From Microbacterium aurantiacum (lineage in GTDB: Bacteria > Actinomycetota > Actinomycetes > Actinomycetales > Microbacteriaceae), in contig NZ_JAJPDW010000001.1 in the NCBI RefSeq assembly GCF_021654035.1, positions 930,001 to 994,000 of the forward strand: a stretch of 64,000 nt of DNA, given 5' to 3'. Of the stretch, positions 27,246 to 36,951 are shown piece by piece. Position 1 is the stretch's first letter. Every line of letters starts with the position of its first letter. Under the pieces are notes generated by a model, which saw nothing but the letters and a program-made list of their open reading frames with translations, had not been told where the DNA came from and did no database searches. Made by a program: the position numbers and the translations under genes.

Positions 27246-27320
27246 GGACCGTCGGGCGCGGCATCCGTCTGCGCCCGCCCCGCACCCGTGCCGCTTCGCG
27301 GCGTTCCCAGGAGTTACACC

Positions 27321-28607
27321 GTGGCCTTGATCGTGCAGAAGTACGGCGGTTCCTCCGTCGCCGACGCGGAGAGCATCAAGCGGGTCGCCAAGCGCATCGT
27401 CGACGCCCGCCGCGCCGGTCACGACGTCGTCGTGGCGGTCAGCGCGATGGGTGACACCACCGACGAGCTGCTCGAACTGGCCGCGGAGGTCGCGCCGATT
27501 CCCGCGCCGCGGGAGCTCGACATGCTGCTCTCCAGTGGTGAGCGCATCTCGATGGCGCTCCTGGCGATGGCGATCCACTCGATGGGCTTCGAGGCGCGGT
27601 CCTTCACCGGCTCGCAGGCCGGCATGATCACGACCGCCGACCACGGGTCCGCACGGATCGTCGACGTCACCCCGATCCGTCTGCGCGAGGCGCTCGACGA
27701 GGGCGCCGTCGTCATCGTCGCCGGCTTCCAGGGATTCAACCGCGACACCCGCGACATCACCACGCTCGGTCGTGGTGGCTCGGACACCACCGCGGTGGCA
27801 CTCGCCGCCGCTCTCGACGCGGACGTCTGCGAGATCTACAGCGACGTCGACGGCATCTTCACCGCGGATCCGCGCGTCGTGCCGAAGGCGCGGAAGCTGC
27901 CGATCGTCTCGGCGGAGGAGATGCTGGAGCTCGCCGCGAACGGCGCGAAGGTGCTCTACATCCGCGCCGTGGAGTACGCGCGCCGTCACGGCGTGCTCAT
28001 CCACGCGCGATCGACGTTCAGTTCCAGCACCGGAACCTATGTGTTGGGCGCGGGGATGAGCATCCCCGACGGGGAAGAGGGAGAGAAGATGGAAGAGCCG
28101 ATCGTCGCCGGGGTCGCCACCGACCTGAGCCAGGCAAAGATCACCGTCATCGGGGTCCCCGACGTCCCCGGAAAGGCTGCGGAGATCTTCAAGGTCGTCG
28201 CGCGATCGGGCGCGAACGTCGACATGATCGTCCAGAACGTCTCCGCCGCGGCGACCGGACGCACCGACATCTCCTTCACCCTCCCGAAGTCGGATTCCGC
28301 GGCGGCGCTGAAGGCGCTCGACGCGGTCCGATCCGAGATCGGGTTCGACAGCCTCGTGCACGACGACCAGATCGGCAAGCTCTCCGTCGTCGGCGCCGGC
28401 ATGCGCACCCACTCCGGTGTGTCGGCGACGCTCTTCGAGGCGCTCAGTGTCTCGGGCGTCAACATCGAGATGATCTCGACGTCCGAGATCCGCATCTCCG
28501 TCGTCGTGCGCGGCGACGACCTCGCCGAGGCGGCGCGCGTCGTGCACACCGCCTACGGTCTGGACGGCGACGTCGACGCCACCGTGTACGCCGGCTCCGG
28601 CCGCTGA
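27321..28607 (+). CDS. lysC: Aspartate kinase (alpha subunit; beta subunit from an internal start)
   Basis: 428 residues. Kinase domain 1-~255: [19 protein letters not shown] at the N-terminus, [37 protein letters not shown]. Two ACT domains at ~265-428 ([41 protein letters not shown]) bind lysine/threonine for feedback inhibition. GTG 27321 with AGGAG upstream. First step of the aspartate pathway, phosphorylating aspartate. asd follows 74 bases later with its own -10 box. Confidence 0.96.
   Translation: MALIVQKYGGSSVADAESIKRVAKRIVDARRAGHDVVVAVSAMGDTTDELLELAAEVAPIPAPRELDMLLSSGERISMALLAMAIHSMGFEARSFTGSQAGMITTADHGSARIVDVTPIRLREALDEGAVVIVAGFQGFNRDTRDITTLGRGGSDTTAVALAAALDADVCEIYSDVDGIFTADPRVVPKARKLPIVSAEEMLELAANGAKVLYIRAVEYARRHGVLIHARSTFSSSTGTYVLGAGMSIPDGEEGEKMEEPIVAGVATDLSQAKITVIGVPDVPGKAAEIFKVVARSGANVDMIVQNVSAAATGRTDISFTLPKSDSAAALKALDAVRSEIGFDSLVHDDQIGKLSVVGAGMRTHSGVSATLFEALSVSGVNIEMISTSEIRISVVVRGDDLAEAARVVHTAYGLDGDVDATVYAGSGR
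28089..28607 (+). CDS. lysC: Aspartate kinase beta subunit from internal in-frame start (candidate)
   Basis: ATG 28089 is in frame with lysC (codon 257), preceded by GGGAGAGAAG, a strong ribosome site inside the coding sequence. It would give a 172-residue protein consisting of the two ACT domains. Corynebacterium glutamicum and Bacillus aspartate kinases are alpha2beta2 with the beta subunit made this way, so the same is likely here. The shift to a purine-rich linker (GEEGEKM) just before the start supports it. Confidence 0.65.
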   Translation: MEEPIVAGVATDLSQAKITVIGVPDVPGKAAEIFKVVARSGANVDMIVQNVSAAATGRTDISFTLPKSDSAAALKALDAVRSEIGFDSLVHDDQIGKLSVVGAGMRTHSGVSATLFEALSVSGVNIEMISTSEIRISVVVRGDDLAEAARVVHTAYGLDGDVDATVYAGSGR

Positions 28608-28639
28608 CCCTCCCTCCTTCACCCGCCCGCAGCCGCCGA

Positions 28640-29752
<1,113 letters not shown>

Positions 29753-29761
29753 AATCGAACG

Positions 29762-31285
29762 GTGACCGAAACGCCCTCCGACGCTCTGACCCACCCCGAC
29801 GACAGCTCCCTGCCCGCGGGGACGGTCGATGTCCTGCTGATCGGCGGCGGGATCATGAGCGCGACGCTCGGCACGATGCTGGCGCGTCTTCAGCCCACGT
29901 GGAAGATCGCGGTGTTCGAGCGTCTGCACGACGTCGCGCTGGAGAGCTCCAACGCGTGGAACAACGCCGGCACCGGCCACGCGGCGCTCTGCGAGCTGAA
30001 CTACATGCCCGAGGGCGCCGACGGATCCATGGACCCGGCCAAGGCGATCTCGATCAACGAGCAGTTCCAGCAGAGCCGTCAGTTCTGGTCGTCGCTCGTC
30101 GACGACGGCGTGCTCGACGCCCCGTCCACCTTCATCAACGCCACTCCCCACATGACCTTCGTCCGCGGGGAGAAGGACGTCGCCTTCCTCCGCAAGCGCT
30201 ACGAGGTGCTGAAGAAGGAGCCGCTGTTCGCCGGGATCGAGTACTCGGAGGATTCCCGCGTCATCAACCAGTGGGCGCCGCTGCTGATGCACCAGCGCCG
30301 CGTCGGCGAGCCGTTCGCCGCGACCCGTGTCCCCGCGGGGACGGATGTCGACTTCGGTGCGCTGACGCGCCAGCTGTTCGCGGCGCTCGCCGAGAACGGC
30401 GCCGACGTGCGCATCAACACCGAGGTCCGCAAGCTCAAGCGTCTCAAGGACGGGACCTGGCGTGTCGGGTACCGCCGCACGGTCGGGCGCACCCCGGGCG
30501 AGATCCGCGCGCGCTTCGTCTTCGTCGGTGCCGGTGGATGGGCGCTCAAGCTCCTCCAGCGGTCGCGCATCCCCGAGATCTCCGGCTACGGCGTCTTCCC
30601 CATCGGCGGTCAGTGGCTCAAGACCGACAACCCCGACCTCGTCGCGAAGCACAAGGCGAAGGTCTACTCGCAGGCATCCGTCGGTGCGCCGCCGATGTCG
30701 GTGCCCCACCTGGACACCCGCGTGGTCGATGGTCAGGCCTCCCTGCTCTTCGGCCCGTTCGCGACGTTCAGCCCGAAGTTCCTGAAGAACGGATCGATGC
30801 TCGATATCGTCACGCAGGTGCGCCCGGGGAACATCCTCCCGATGCTGAAGGTGGCCGCGGACAACCCCGGTCTCATCAAGTACCTCGTCAGCGAGCTGCT
30901 GAAGGATCACGGCAAGAAGGTCGACAGCCTCCGCGACTTCATGCCCTCGGCGAAGGACGAGGACTGGGAGCTGCTGGATGCCGGGCAGCGCGCGCAGGTG
31001 ATGAAGAAGGACCCGAAGAAGATCGGTGTCCTCCAGTTCGGCACCGAGGTCGTCACGGGTGCCGACGGATCGATCGCGGGACTCCTGGGTGCCTCCCCGG
31101 GCGCCTCGACCGCCGTCTCGATCATGCTCGGCCTGCTGAAGACCTGCTTCCCGGACCGTATCGCCGAGTGGGAGCCGGAGCTGCGGAACCTGATTCCGAG
31201 CTACGGGTCCACGCTCAACTCGCGCCCGGATGCCGCGGCCGACGTCCTCGAGGAGACCGCGCAGACCCTCGCGCTCCGGGCCTGA
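29762..31285 (+). CDS. mqo: Malate:quinone oxidoreductase
   Basis: 507 residues. FAD-binding N-terminus DVLLIGGGIMSATLGTMLARL, ESSNAWNNAGTGHAALCELNY, and the C-terminal VTGADGSIAGLLGASPGASTAVSIML characteristic of Mqo. A peripheral membrane enzyme that oxidises malate to oxaloacetate and passes electrons to menaquinone, replacing or complementing malate dehydrogenase in actinobacteria. Downstream spacing of >100 bases and a separate promoter put the GH43 gene outside this unit. Confidence 0.96.
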   Translation: MTETPSDALTHPDDSSLPAGTVDVLLIGGGIMSATLGTMLARLQPTWKIAVFERLHDVALESSNAWNNAGTGHAALCELNYMPEGADGSMDPAKAISINEQFQQSRQFWSSLVDDGVLDAPSTFINATPHMTFVRGEKDVAFLRKRYEVLKKEPLFAGIEYSEDSRVINQWAPLLMHQRRVGEPFAATRVPAGTDVDFGALTRQLFAALAENGADVRINTEVRKLKRLKDGTWRVGYRRTVGRTPGEIRARFVFVGAGGWALKLLQRSRIPEISGYGVFPIGGQWLKTDNPDLVAKHKAKVYSQASVGAPPMSVPHLDTRVVDGQASLLFGPFATFSPKFLKNGSMLDIVTQVRPGNILPMLKVAADNPGLIKYLVSELLKDHGKKVDSLRDFMPSAKDEDWELLDAGQRAQVMKKDPKKIGVLQFGTEVVTGADGSIAGLLGASPGASTAVSIMLGLLKTCFPDRIAEWEPELRNLIPSYGSTLNSRPDAAADVLEETAQTLALRA

Positions 31286-31307
31286 CGCGCGTCTCGGCCC
31301 CGACGTC

Positions 31308-31337
31308 TTGACGGCGCGGTGACCTCTCTGGCAGAGT
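31308..31337 (+). promoter_or_regulatory. Putative promoter of the GH43 gene
   Basis: TTGACG (31308-31313) and CAGAGT (31332-31337) with 18 bases between, the closest to a two-box sigma-70-type promoter in this part of the window. An operator-like palindrome lies just downstream. Confidence 0.4.
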
Positions 31338-31350
31338 TTCATCGCCCGAT

Positions 31351-31364
31351 TGTTTCCGCTAACA
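31351..31364 (+). promoter_or_regulatory. LacI-type operator candidate before the GH43 gene
   Basis: TGTTTCCGCTAACA is symmetrical at 10 of 14 positions with TGTT..CG..AACA ends and a central CG, like the sites bound by LacI-family sugar repressors. It sits just after the expected transcription start, a good position for a roadblock. Confidence 0.45.
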
Positions 31365-31417
31365 GCAGTGGAAGCCCAGACGCCCACGTCGCTGCCGACG
31401 TGAGGAAGGAAGTCGCG

Positions 31418-34327
31418 ATGACGCGCACGCGTCGGTTGAAGAGGACATCGATGCTGGCGGCCGCCGGCACGCTCCTCGCCGCGCTCGTGGTGCCGGTCTC
31501 CGGTGCCCACGCCGATGTCGGATCAGACCCGATCATCCACTACACCTTCGATGCCGCGAGCGGAGGGGTCGTCTCCGACGTCTCCGGCAACGGCAACGAC
31601 GCGACGCTCCGCCAGAGCGGCGGCGAGGTGCGGGACGGCATCCTCAGCCTCCCCGGAGGATCGCGCTCGACGTCCGCGTATCTCGAGATCCCGACCGCCG
31701 ACCTCGTCGGCCAGAAGGACCTCACCATCTCGACCTGGCTCTCGCCCCGTTCCGGTCCCGGAAACGTCGCCGCCGCCTTCATCGGGGCCCCGGTCGCCCA
31801 GGGGGCGTCGTTCTCCAGCGGGTACTGGCTGCTGAACCCCAGCAACCCCAACGGCTATGTCAAGTCGGTCATCACCAACGCGGTCAACGCCGGGGCGCCG
31901 TGGTCGACGGAGATCGGTGCGGGCTCGACCGCCGCTCCCAGCTCCGGGGTGCGGACCCCGCAGGGCATGAACCTGTACACCACCGTCATCGACGGCACTT
32001 CCGGCCAGCTGCGCAGCTACCTCAACGGTCAGCCCGTCGTCACGAGCACGATCGCCCGCGACGTGTCCTCCTTCGGCAGCCAGGTCGTGGCCTACCTCGC
32101 CCGCTCGACCTACAACGACCCGCACTGGGCCGGCGACGTCGACGACTTCGCCGTGTACGGCAGCGCCATGAGCGCGACCGACGTCGCCGCGATGTACCAG
32201 TCCGAGGCCGTGGACCGCGCCGTCGCGGCGGTGTCGGTTCCGGAGCGTGCCGAGGCGGACTTCACCGTCCCGACCACCTCCTACGGCATCGCCGTGGCGT
32301 GGGCGTCGGACGACGCCGCAGTGGCGATCTCCGGCGGAACGGCGACGGTGACCCGTCCCGTCGCCGGGGCATCGGACGCCCAGGTCACCCTGACCGCGAC
32401 CTTCGGATCCGGACCGGATGCGCCGACCCGCACCTACACGGTGACGGTCCCCGCGGAGCTGTCGGACCAGGAGAAGGTCGACGCCGATCTCGCTGAGCTG
32501 TCCATCGCCCAGCCTGACGACATCCGCACCAACTTCTCGGTGTCCACGCGGGGTGCGCTCGGCTCGACGATCTCCTGGAACGTCGCGGAGGGCGACGCGT
32601 ACGCCGCGCTCCGGACCGGGGTGCGCGACACCGCGACCACCGTCGAGGTCTCACGTCCCGCAGCCGGCTCGGACGCCGCCGAGGTCGTCCTCGTGGCGAC
32701 CGCCACGTCGGGATCCGCCTCCTCGACGCGCGAGTTCCGCGTCCGCGTGCAGCCGATGCCGGCCGCCGGCGGCGCGAACGAGGCGTACGTGTGGGCCTTC
32801 TTCACCGGCGAGGGCGCCGGAGCCGAGCAGATCAGCCTCGCGGCCTCGCGCGGCAACGACGCCCTGGCCTGGAACACCCTCAACGACGGCGAGCCCCTGT
32901 TCTCCTCGACGCTGGGAACACAGGGTCTGCGCGACCCGTTCATCATCCGTTCGCCTGAGGGCGACCGCTTCTACATGCTCGCCACCGATCTGAAGATCGA
33001 CGGGCTGCCCGGCGGGTTCCGCACCGCGCAGATCTCCGGGTCCACCCACATCGAGGTGTGGGAGTCCAACGACCTGGTGAACTGGTCCGAGCAGCGTCAC
33101 GTGAAGGTGTCGTCCGACTTCGCCGGCAACACCTGGGCGCCCGAGGCGTATTGGGACGAGGATCTGGACACCTACGTGGTGTTCTGGGCCTCGAACATGT
33201 ACCCGACCGCGAACCCCGCCGACCGTTCCGACGTCACCTACAACCAGATGATGTACGCCACGACCGATGACTTCGTGACGTTCTCGGAGGCCAAGCCCTG
33301 GATCAATGTCCGCCGCGGCAACGGCCTCGGCATGATCGACTCCACGGTCGCGCAGATCGGTGACACGTACTACCGCTTCACCAAGGACGAGGCGTCCATG
33401 ACGATCCGCCTGGAGAAGTCGACGAACCTCACGGCATCCGTCTCCGGCAGTCTCCCCGGCACCTCCGGAGCGGCGGACCAGTGGACGCTCATCAAGGAGC
33501 GGGTGGCCTCGGGCCTGCCGAACGGCGAGCCCGGCGGAACCTACAACCAGGGCGAGGGACCGAGCATCTTCCCGTCCAACCCGGGAGACGTCAACGGCTT
33601 CGACTGGTTCCTCTTCATCGACCAGCCGTCGTACCACGGGGGTCCGAACTACTACATCCCGTTCGGGTCCGACGACCTCGCCGACGGTGACTCCTGGCAG
33701 CCGCTGGGTGCGAAGCTGCGGGAGAACCTGCCGCAGAACAGCGACGGCGGCAAGCCCCGGCACGGCACGATCATCCCGGTCACCCGCGCCGAGTACCAGA
33801 AGGTCCTCGAGGAGTACGCACCCGACATCGCCGTGGCGTCGGTCGACGCCATCGCGGTGGAGACAGAGGCGGGAACCGCTCCGGTCCTGCCCCAGGCGAC
33901 GCTGAACAAGGCGGACGGCTCGACCGAGACGGTCGCCGTCGAGTGGGACGGCATCGACGCGGCCGACTACGCCGAGGCGGGCACGTTCACCGTGCGCGGC
34001 GTGGCGCAGGACGCCTCGCGGATGCCGGTCGAGGCGACGGTCACCGTCACCGCGTCCGCTCCGATCGAGGTCACCGTCGCGACGCGCTGCCTCGCCGGCA
34101 AGGTCCTGGTCAGCGCGACGCTGCGCAACGTCTCCGACGCGGCCGCGACCGCCCAGGTGTCCACGGCCTTCGGGTCGCGGACGGTGACGATCGCTCCCGG
34201 CAAGGCGGCGTCGTACGCCTTCACCGCGCGTCAGGCCGCGATCCCCGCAGGCGAGGCCCTCGTCACGGTCGAGGGGAAGACGACCGCGACGTCGTATGCC
34301 GCGTTCTCCTGCACGACACCGCGCTGA
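31418..34327 (+). CDS. Secreted multi-domain GH43-like glycosidase
   Basis: 969 residues. Sec signal peptide (RRLKRTSMLAAAGTLLAAL, cleavage near SGAHA). Residues ~38-258 are a LamG/concanavalin-like domain (IHYTFDAASGGVVSDVSGNG). Two Ig-like repeats follow at ~263-350 and ~353-446. Residues ~450-800 form a five-bladed-propeller GH43 domain with LRDPFIIRSPEGDRFYMLATD, WAPEAYWDEDLDTYVVFWAS and a Glu near EGPSIF. A third Ig-like domain and a beta-rich tail finish it. GH43 members cut arabinose or xylose side chains of plant polysaccharides; the exact substrate is not clear. ATG 31418 has GAGGAAGGAAG upstream. No sugar transporter is adjacent. Confidence 0.88.
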   Translation: MTRTRRLKRTSMLAAAGTLLAALVVPVSGAHADVGSDPIIHYTFDAASGGVVSDVSGNGNDATLRQSGGEVRDGILSLPGGSRSTSAYLEIPTADLVGQKDLTISTWLSPRSGPGNVAAAFIGAPVAQGASFSSGYWLLNPSNPNGYVKSVITNAVNAGAPWSTEIGAGSTAAPSSGVRTPQGMNLYTTVIDGTSGQLRSYLNGQPVVTSTIARDVSSFGSQVVAYLARSTYNDPHWAGDVDDFAVYGSAMSATDVAAMYQSEAVDRAVAAVSVPERAEADFTVPTTSYGIAVAWASDDAAVAISGGTATVTRPVAGASDAQVTLTATFGSGPDAPTRTYTVTVPAELSDQEKVDADLAELSIAQPDDIRTNFSVSTRGALGSTISWNVAEGDAYAALRTGVRDTATTVEVSRPAAGSDAAEVVLVATATSGSASSTREFRVRVQPMPAAGGANEAYVWAFFTGEGAGAEQISLAASRGNDALAWNTLNDGEPLFSSTLGTQGLRDPFIIRSPEGDRFYMLATDLKIDGLPGGFRTAQISGSTHIEVWESNDLVNWSEQRHVKVSSDFAGNTWAPEAYWDEDLDTYVVFWASNMYPTANPADRSDVTYNQMMYATTDDFVTFSEAKPWINVRRGNGLGMIDSTVAQIGDTYYRFTKDEASMTIRLEKSTNLTASVSGSLPGTSGAADQWTLIKERVASGLPNGEPGGTYNQGEGPSIFPSNPGDVNGFDWFLFIDQPSYHGGPNYYIPFGSDDLADGDSWQPLGAKLRENLPQNSDGGKPRHGTIIPVTRAEYQKVLEEYAPDIAVASVDAIAVETEAGTAPVLPQATLNKADGSTETVAVEWDGIDAADYAEAGTFTVRGVAQDASRMPVEATVTVTASAPIEVTVATRCLAGKVLVSATLRNVSDAAATAQVSTAFGSRTVTIAPGKAASYAFTARQAAIPAGEALVTVEGKTTATSYAAFSCTTPR

Positions 34328-34341
34328 TAGACCCACCCGGC

Positions 34342-34382
34342 CGCAGGCCCCCGTCTCCGCTTCGGCGGGGCGGGGGCCTGCG
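34342..34382 (+). terminator. GC-rich hairpin after the GH43 gene
   Basis: CGCAGGCCCCCG (34342-34353) pairs with CGGGGGCCTGCG (34371-34382). A 12-bp stem without a U-tract, ending 12 bases before the tdk -10 box. Confidence 0.7.
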
Positions 34383-34394
34383 GCGTGCGGACCA

Positions 34395-34400
34395 TAGACT
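34395..34400 (+). promoter_or_regulatory. -10 box of tdk
   Basis: TAGACT, 6 bases before GTG 34407: leaderless. Confidence 0.55.
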
Positions 34401-34406
34401 TCTCCG

Positions 34407-35060
34407 GTGGCCAAGCTCTACTTCCGCTACGGAGCGATGAACTCCGGCAAGTCGACCTCTCTCCTCCAGGCCGCCTACAACTACGAGGAACGCGGTCAGC
34501 ACGTGCTCCTCGCGAAGCCGGAGATCGACACCAAGGCGGCCGATCAGATCGCCAGCCGTCTCGGGGTGAGTCGCACGGTGGATTTCCTCATCCGCCCTGA
34601 GGACGACCTCCGTGCCCTCTTCCGCGAGCATCGGGCGCGGGTGCGCGCGCGACTCGAGGACGCCCTCATCCCCGAGTCCGCCGCCACCGGCGCCACGCCG
34701 GACGTTGCGTGCCTGCTCATCGACGAGGCGCAGTTCCTCACGCGCGAGCAGGTGGACGACCTCCTCCGCATCGTCGTGGAGGACGGAGTGCCGGCGCTGG
34801 CCTACGGCATCCGCACCGACTTCCAGACGCAGGCGTTCCCGGGTTCGCGGCGACTGCTCGAGCTCGCGCACACGCTGGAGGAGCTGAAGACCATCTGCCG
34901 GTGCGGCAGTAAGGCGCTCTTCAATGCCCGCCTCGTGGGCGGGCGTTTCGTGTTCGACGGCGACCAGGTCGCGATCGACGAGCTCTCCGCCGACCGCGTC
35001 ACCTACGAGTCGATGTGCGCCGACTGCTATCTGCGGGAGTCCGGAGGGCACCTGGGCTGA
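34407..35060 (+). CDS. tdk: Thymidine kinase (type II)
   Basis: 217 residues. P-loop GAMNSGKSTSLLQAAYNYEERG, Walker B LLIDEAQFL, zinc cysteines CRCG and CADC, and the lasso-loop VTYESMCADCY. Phosphorylates thymidine for salvage. GTG 34407 is leaderless by the TAGACT box. Confidence 0.95.
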   Translation: MAKLYFRYGAMNSGKSTSLLQAAYNYEERGQHVLLAKPEIDTKAADQIASRLGVSRTVDFLIRPEDDLRALFREHRARVRARLEDALIPESAATGATPDVACLLIDEAQFLTREQVDDLLRIVVEDGVPALAYGIRTDFQTQAFPGSRRLLELAHTLEELKTICRCGSKALFNARLVGGRFVFDGDQVAIDELSADRVTYESMCADCYLRESGGHLG

Positions 35061-35074
35061 GCGCGCGTGATCGC

Positions 35075-35080
35075 TAGGCT
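35075..35080 (+). promoter_or_regulatory. -10 box of galE
   Basis: TAGGCT, 6 bases before ATG 35087. A GGAGG sits directly before the ATG, too close to act as a normal ribosome site. Confidence 0.55.
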
Positions 35081-35086
35081 GGAGGT

Positions 35087-36106
35087 ATGCGTGTTCTCCT
35101 CGCCGGCGGAGCCGGCTATGTCGGCGCCCACACCGCGGTCGCCCTCCTCGATGCTGGTCACGACGCGGTCCTCCTGGACGATCTCTCCAACACCTCCGCG
35201 CTCGCCGCGGACAGGATCGCGCAGATCACCGGCAAGGCGGCTCCGCTCGTCGTCGGCGACGCGTCCGACGACGCGGTCGTGGCGGGCGTGTTCGACGCCC
35301 ACGGCCCCTTCGACGCGATCGTGCACCTGGCCGCCTACAAGGCGGTGGGGGAGTCCATGCAGAAGCCGCTGGACTACTACGCCAACAACCTCGACACGAC
35401 CTTCGCGCTCCTGCGCGTCGGCCTCGAGCGCGGCATCCGCTCGTTCCTCTTCTCCAGCACCGGCACGGTGTACTCCGACCCCGCCGACCTGCCGTTCACC
35501 GAGGAGTCGACCACGAGCGTCGACCTCTCCAATCCCTACAGCAAGTCCAAGCGCATGAACGAGGTCGTCCTCGAGGACCTCGCCCGCGTGCAGCCGGACC
35601 TCGCGGTGACGGTGCTGCGCTACTTCAACCCGGTCGGCGCCCACCCGAGCGGGCTCATCGGCGAGGATCCCGCGGGGATCCCCAACAACCTCATGCCCTA
35701 CGTCCAGCGGGTGGCGATCGGTGATCTCGATCGCGTCGGGATCTTCGGCGACGACTACGACACCCCGGACGGCACGGGCCTGCGCGATTACATCCACATC
35801 GTCGACCTCGCCGCCGGCCACGTCGCGGCCCTCGAGCAGGCGCAGCCGGGCTACGAGGTGTTCAATCTCGGCACCGGCACGCCGGTCAGCGTCTACCAGC
35901 TGATCGCGGCGTTCGAGAAGGCCGCCGGTCGCGAGCTTCCCAAGGCGGTGCTCCCGCGTCGCGCGGGAGATGTCGCCGCAACGTACTGCGATCCCGCCAA
36001 GGCGCGGACGGTGCTGGGGTGGAAGGCGCAGTACGGCATCGATGACGCCGCGAGGGATGCCTGGCGGTGGCAGTCTCAGAATCCCCGCGGATTCGCCTCG
36101 GCCTGA
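35087..36106 (+). CDS. galE: UDP-glucose 4-epimerase
   Basis: 339 residues. NAD-binding LLAGGAGYVGAHTAVALL, catalytic SSTGTVYSDP...NPYSKSKRMNE (Ser/Tyr/Lys set), RYFNPVGAHPSGLIGEDP, RDYIHIVDLAAGHVAAL. Interconverts UDP-glucose and UDP-galactose for cell-wall polymers and galactose use. Stands alone between tdk and the lactate genes. Confidence 0.95.
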   Translation: MRVLLAGGAGYVGAHTAVALLDAGHDAVLLDDLSNTSALAADRIAQITGKAAPLVVGDASDDAVVAGVFDAHGPFDAIVHLAAYKAVGESMQKPLDYYANNLDTTFALLRVGLERGIRSFLFSSTGTVYSDPADLPFTEESTTSVDLSNPYSKSKRMNEVVLEDLARVQPDLAVTVLRYFNPVGAHPSGLIGEDPAGIPNNLMPYVQRVAIGDLDRVGIFGDDYDTPDGTGLRDYIHIVDLAAGHVAALEQAQPGYEVFNLGTGTPVSVYQLIAAFEKAAGRELPKAVLPRRAGDVAATYCDPAKARTVLGWKAQYGIDDAARDAWRWQSQNPRGFASA

Positions 36107-36150
36107 CCGGCATCGCACGGCGACACATCATCGCTTCACGGGGTTGCTCT

Positions 36151-36185
36151 GTGGTCTGACCACCCGGTACTGTGGTCCGACCACA
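36151..36185 (+). promoter_or_regulatory. Twin FadR/LldR-type operators over the lldRD promoter
   Basis: GTGGTCTGACCAC (36151-36163) and TGTGGTCCGACCACA (36171-36185) are two near-perfect palindromes with the TGGT-N3-ACCA core typical of GntR/FadR-group regulators such as LldR. A TACTGT -10-like box (36168-36173) lies between and into the second copy, so binding would repress. Confidence 0.75.
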
Positions 36186-36201
36186 ATACGGAGGAGCAAG
36201 G

Positions 36202-36918
36202 ATGCCGCCTGCGTCACCCGCACGCGCGTGGCGGGTCGTTCTCGAGTCGATCGAGGCCGACCTGCTGGAGCAGCGCCTGAAGCCCGGAGACCATCTCCCG
36301 CCCGAGCGCGAGCTCGCCTCGACCCTCGGCGTCGGTCGCTCGAGCGTGCGCGAAGCGCTCCGGGTGCTCGAAGTCATGGGGCTCATCCGGACCGGGACGG
36401 GATCCGGACCGAGTTCGGGCGCGATCATCATCGCCACCCCCCGCGGGGGGATGTCGGCACTTCTCCGCCTGCAGGTGGCGGCGCAGGGGTTCCCTCTCGA
36501 TGACGTCGTGACCACCCGTCTGGTGCTCGAGACCGCGGTCGTCACCGCGCTCGCCGCGGCTTCCTCGTCCGACACCTCGGCTGCCCACGCCGTCGCCGCC
36601 GCGATGGAGGATCCCGCGTTGAGCGTCGAGGAGTTCCTGGCGCTGGACGCCCAGCTCCATCTCGCGATGGCCGAAGCGTCCGGCAATGTCGTCATCACCG
36701 CGATGATGGCGGGCCTGCGCACGGCGATCGAGTCCTACGTGCAGGCGGGCGCGACGCGCATCGCCGACTGGGACGCCGCTGCGCGGCGGCTGCGCGCCGA
36801 GCACCACGCCATCCTCACCGCGGTCGACGCCGGAGACGCCGACGCCGCCCGCACCCTCATCCACGACCACATCTCCGGGTATTACGCCCAGGCTGCCCTG
36901 TCGCGGCCGTCCGCGTGA
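36202..36918 (+). CDS. lldR: GntR/FadR-family regulator, LldR-like
   Basis: 238 residues. Winged helix at residues 10-80 (LKPGDHLPPERELASTLGVGRSSVREALRVLEVMGLI) and a C-terminal all-helical FCD ligand domain with metal-binding Asp/His residues (LDAQLHLAMAEASGN, RAEHHAILTAVDAGD, HISGYY). GGAGGAGCAAGG precedes ATG 36202. Placed before an L-lactate-dehydrogenase-type gene and behind its own operators, it should be an autoregulated lactate-responsive repressor as LldR is in Corynebacterium. Confidence 0.88.
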   Translation: MPPASPARAWRVVLESIEADLLEQRLKPGDHLPPERELASTLGVGRSSVREALRVLEVMGLIRTGTGSGPSSGAIIIATPRGGMSALLRLQVAAQGFPLDDVVTTRLVLETAVVTALAAASSSDTSAAHAVAAAMEDPALSVEEFLALDAQLHLAMAEASGNVVITAMMAGLRTAIESYVQAGATRIADWDAAARRLRAEHHAILTAVDAGDADAARTLIHDHISGYYAQAALSRPSA

Positions 36919-36951
36919 CCCCGCCCCACCCCGACGATCGAAGGAACGACC

